DNA of 6,211 nt from Euryarchaeota archaeon UBA33 (lineage in GTDB: Archaea > Thermoplasmatota > E2 > DHVEG-1), in contig DAYE01000025.1 in the NCBI GenBank assembly GCA_002506745.1, positions 8,277 through 14,487 on the forward strand, given 5' to 3'. The position numbers and the translations under genes are program-made. The notes under the pieces are model-generated. The model had not been told where the DNA came from and did not search any database. It was given only the letters and a program-made list of their open reading frames with translations. Of this stretch, positions 5,322 through 6,211 are shown piece by piece. Each line of letters begins with the position of its first letter. The first letter of the stretch is position 1.

Positions 5322-5394
5322 GCGGGTGTAGTGTAGTCTGGTATCACTTAAGCTTGCCAAGCTTAAAACTCGGGTTCAAATCCCGGCGCCCGCA
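5322..5394 (+). tRNA. tRNA-Gly (anticodon GCC)
   Basis: The cloverleaf folds by eye. The acceptor stem GCGGGTG (5322-5328) pairs with CGCCCGC (5387-5393), with one G-U pair. The D arm is GTG...CAC with an AGTCTGGTA-type loop. The anticodon stem TAAGC/GCTTA holds the loop TTGCCAA, with GCC at 5356-5358. The variable loop is four nucleotides, and the T arm TCGGG/CCCGG closes TTCAAAT with one terminal T-G pair. The discriminator base is A73, as expected for archaeal glycine tRNA. There is no intron and CCA is not encoded (ACTC follows), so CCA must be added after transcription. It reads GGC and GGU codons. Confidence 0.95.
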
Positions 5395-5463
5395 CTCACC
5401 TTTTAGATTCCTGTAACTGATTGACTATACCATATTATATATTATATGACCGTGAAGGAAATA

Positions 5464-5474
5464 TTTTTTTTTTT
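5464..5474 (+). terminator. Oligo-T terminator candidate after tRNA-Gly
   Basis: Eleven consecutive T residues, followed by ATTTTA. Archaeal RNA polymerase terminates on T runs without needing a hairpin. It lies 70 nt beyond the tRNA; the short TTTT at 5401-5404 may be an earlier, weaker stop. Confidence 0.5.
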
Positions 5475-5647
5475 ATTTTATCTAAAATCCCTTGTAAGAA
5501 ACAGCATCTCATGTTGTCATTTTAGGTTGTGTCTTCAATTAATGACGATTCGCAGGAGATTTTTAGGGTCTAAATCATATGTCAGAACCGCAATTATTCC
5601 TCCTTAAAATTTATCTGCTTAGAAGGTCTTAAGTTTTTCGTATTCCA

Positions 5648-5695
5648 TACTACTTGCATACATACCGGGATAAAGAGATGCCTATGCAAGCAGTA
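5648..5695. repeat. 13-nt inverted repeat upstream of the wHTH gene
   Basis: The left arm TACTACTTGCATA (5648-5660) and right arm TATGCAAGCAGTA (5683-5695) are complementary except for one position, with a 22-nt spacer. Transcribed from the minus strand, the odd position would be a G-U pair. A tandem AGTGCA-AGTGCA (5695-5706) and TGCATAC follow directly, giving four TGCA cores. It sits about 40-90 nt before the TATA element of the wHTH gene, so an operator or upstream activator site is the simplest reading. Confidence 0.5.
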
Positions 5696-5734
5696 GTGCA
5701 AGTGCATACGCAGAGAGGTATACGGCAGCGAATA

Positions 5735-5744
5735 CTTTATTAAA
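5735..5744 (+). promoter_or_regulatory. TATA box of the wHTH gene
   Basis: CTTTATTAAA in the context AATACTTTATTAAAAG. A start site about 25 nt downstream (near 5765) leaves a leader of about 16 nt before the ATG at 5781. Confidence 0.5.
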
Positions 5745-5780
5745 AGAGGTACTATTCGTTTTTTTAACGGGTACGATGGG

Positions 5781-6116
5781 ATGCTGGAACAAACAACGAT
5801 AGACCGCTCTATCGAGATTAAACGATCGGTTGCGATACGGGCTCTTCGACGGAGTAACATTCGACGGAAAGTGACAGAATACCTCTGTGAGATCAGCCCG
5901 AACTGCAGTTATACTTCTGAAATTGCCTACACCATTGGTGCGACGTCATCAAACGTCATTGGTGCCTTACGGGGAATCGAAACACGGTATCGTGAGGAAG
6001 AATCCCTCATCGGTCTGAACATGGTCGAAGAACGATCTGGTGGGAAGAACGTACGGCTATATGGTGTTACTGATTTTGGCAAGGAAATCATTCAAACCAT
6101 GAAATCACGACGATAA
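5781..6116 (+). CDS. Small archaeal winged-helix transcriptional regulator
   Basis: A 111-residue predicted DNA-binding protein. Residues about 25-38 (SNIRRKVTEYLCEI) form the first helix. Residues about 42-66 (CSYTSEIAYTIGATSSNVIGALRGI) form the helix-turn-helix with the recognition helix at SSNVIGALRG. The hairpin wing with VRLYGVTDFGKEII (about 91-104) follows the usual pattern of a wHTH that ends in a LYxxTxxGxE-like strand and helix. The RYREEESLIGLNMVEE segment joins the two. I recognise the general type: small archaeal regulators with a SEIA...NVxGALRG...RYxxExSLxxLxxV layout, common in methanogens and relatives. I cannot assign a target or effector. There is no ligand domain; Cys36 and Cys42 are the only cysteines. 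The ATG at 5781 has only a weak GGGT upstream. It stands alone, with promoter and terminator of its own. Confidence 0.8.
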   Translation: MLEQTTIDRSIEIKRSVAIRALRRSNIRRKVTEYLCEISPNCSYTSEIAYTIGATSSNVIGALRGIETRYREEESLIGLNMVEERSGGKNVRLYGVTDFGKEIIQTMKSRR

Positions 6117-6130
6117 ACATCGATAGTATC

Positions 6131-6139
6131 TTTTTTTTT
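6131..6139 (+). terminator. Oligo-T terminator of the wHTH gene
   Basis: Nine consecutive T residues beginning 14 nt after the TAA stop codon, the form of intrinsic terminator that archaeal RNA polymerase uses. Confidence 0.6.
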
Positions 6140-6149
6140 AAAGGCTTGC

Positions 6150-6163
6150 AAGATATTTAAAGT
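6150..6163 (+). promoter_or_regulatory. TATA box for a gene beyond the right edge
   Basis: AGATATTTAAAGTA resembles an archaeal TATA box. Transcription would start near 6182, inside a purine-rich tract (about 6179-6210: aggaagg, agaggggggaaaagaggg). That tract would form the 5' leader of the next gene, whose start is not in the window. Confidence 0.45.
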
Positions 6164-6211
6164 AAAAAAAACTAACAATAGGAAGGAAGAATAGAGGGGG
6201 GAAAAGAGGGT

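Larger units (their letters stand above)
5395..5780. other. 386-nt intergenic region between tRNA-Gly and the wHTH gene
   Basis: I see no convincing protein gene here. From left to right it holds a short T run (5401-5404) and an alternating ATATTATATATTATAT block (about 5431-5447). A run of eleven T (5464-5474) follows, then a small hairpin ACAGCAT-CTC-ATGTTGT (5501-5517). Next is a plain stretch to about 5640, then an inverted repeat with TGCA motifs (5648-5709) and the TATA element of the next gene. The left part is likely tRNA terminator sequence, the right part regulatory DNA of the wHTH gene. Confidence 0.5.

Noticed and set aside
5594..5860. 88-codon minus-strand reading frame in the intergenic region
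   Set aside because: It overlaps the 5' end of the convincing wHTH gene, has no ribosome binding site or recognisable fold, and covers the inverted repeat; it is probably chance.
1..6211. CRISPR array, insertion sequence, integrase-tRNA attachment site or defence cassette
   Set aside because: No spaced direct repeats, transposase or integrase genes, or duplicated tRNA-Gly 3' end were found in the window.

Overview
The window is archaeal chromosome, from a euryarchaeote in the broad sense. The evidence is the archaeal-type uL1, uL10 and L12 (P1-like) ribosomal proteins, the archaea-specific tRNA-modifying enzyme TiaS, an archaeal HTH regulator family (COG1395-like), archaeal TATA-box promoters and a tRNA-Gly gene without encoded CCA. 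A Thermoplasmatota-like or methanogen-related lineage is plausible, but the sequence alone does not settle this. I see no insertion sequence, CRISPR array, prophage or other mobile signature. This is mostly housekeeping DNA with some accessory genes on the right.

Left third (1-1801, minus strand): the stalk operon, read right to left as rpl1, then rplP0 (uL10), then rpl12, which runs off the left edge. The genes are tightly packed (gaps of 12 and 15 nt), and a Shine-Dalgarno site touches each preceding stop codon. Upstream of rpl1 are a good TATA box, an overlapping 15-nt palindrome and a small leader hairpin. This operon is often autoregulated by L1 in archaea. The uL10 lacks the acidic C-terminal tail expected in archaea.

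Middle (1802-4167): a COG1395-like HTH regulator (minus) is divergent from tiaS (plus) across only about 53 nt. TiaS makes agmatidine at C34 of tRNA-Ile2(CAU), which allows AUA decoding. The most striking observation is here. The conserved N-terminus of TiaS, including its catalytic IDDTDS/CTTY block, is intact, but in-frame stops lie just upstream and there is no ATG, GTG or TTG until 165 nt into the conserved domain. A GGTGA Shine-Dalgarno sits 6 nt before an ATC codon, so an AUC (or AUU) start is the best reading, unless there is a single-base error. An AUA codon follows at position 3.

Right part (4142-6211): a secreted CrtC/AttH lipocalin-like protein (minus) overlaps the 3' end of tiaS and carries seven N-glycosylation sequons in its central half. 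Next come a divergent tRNA-Gly(GCC), a 386-nt AT-rich intergenic stretch with an inverted repeat and a cluster of TGCA motifs, and a small winged-helix regulator (plus). The window ends in a probable promoter and purine-rich leader of a gene beyond the edge.
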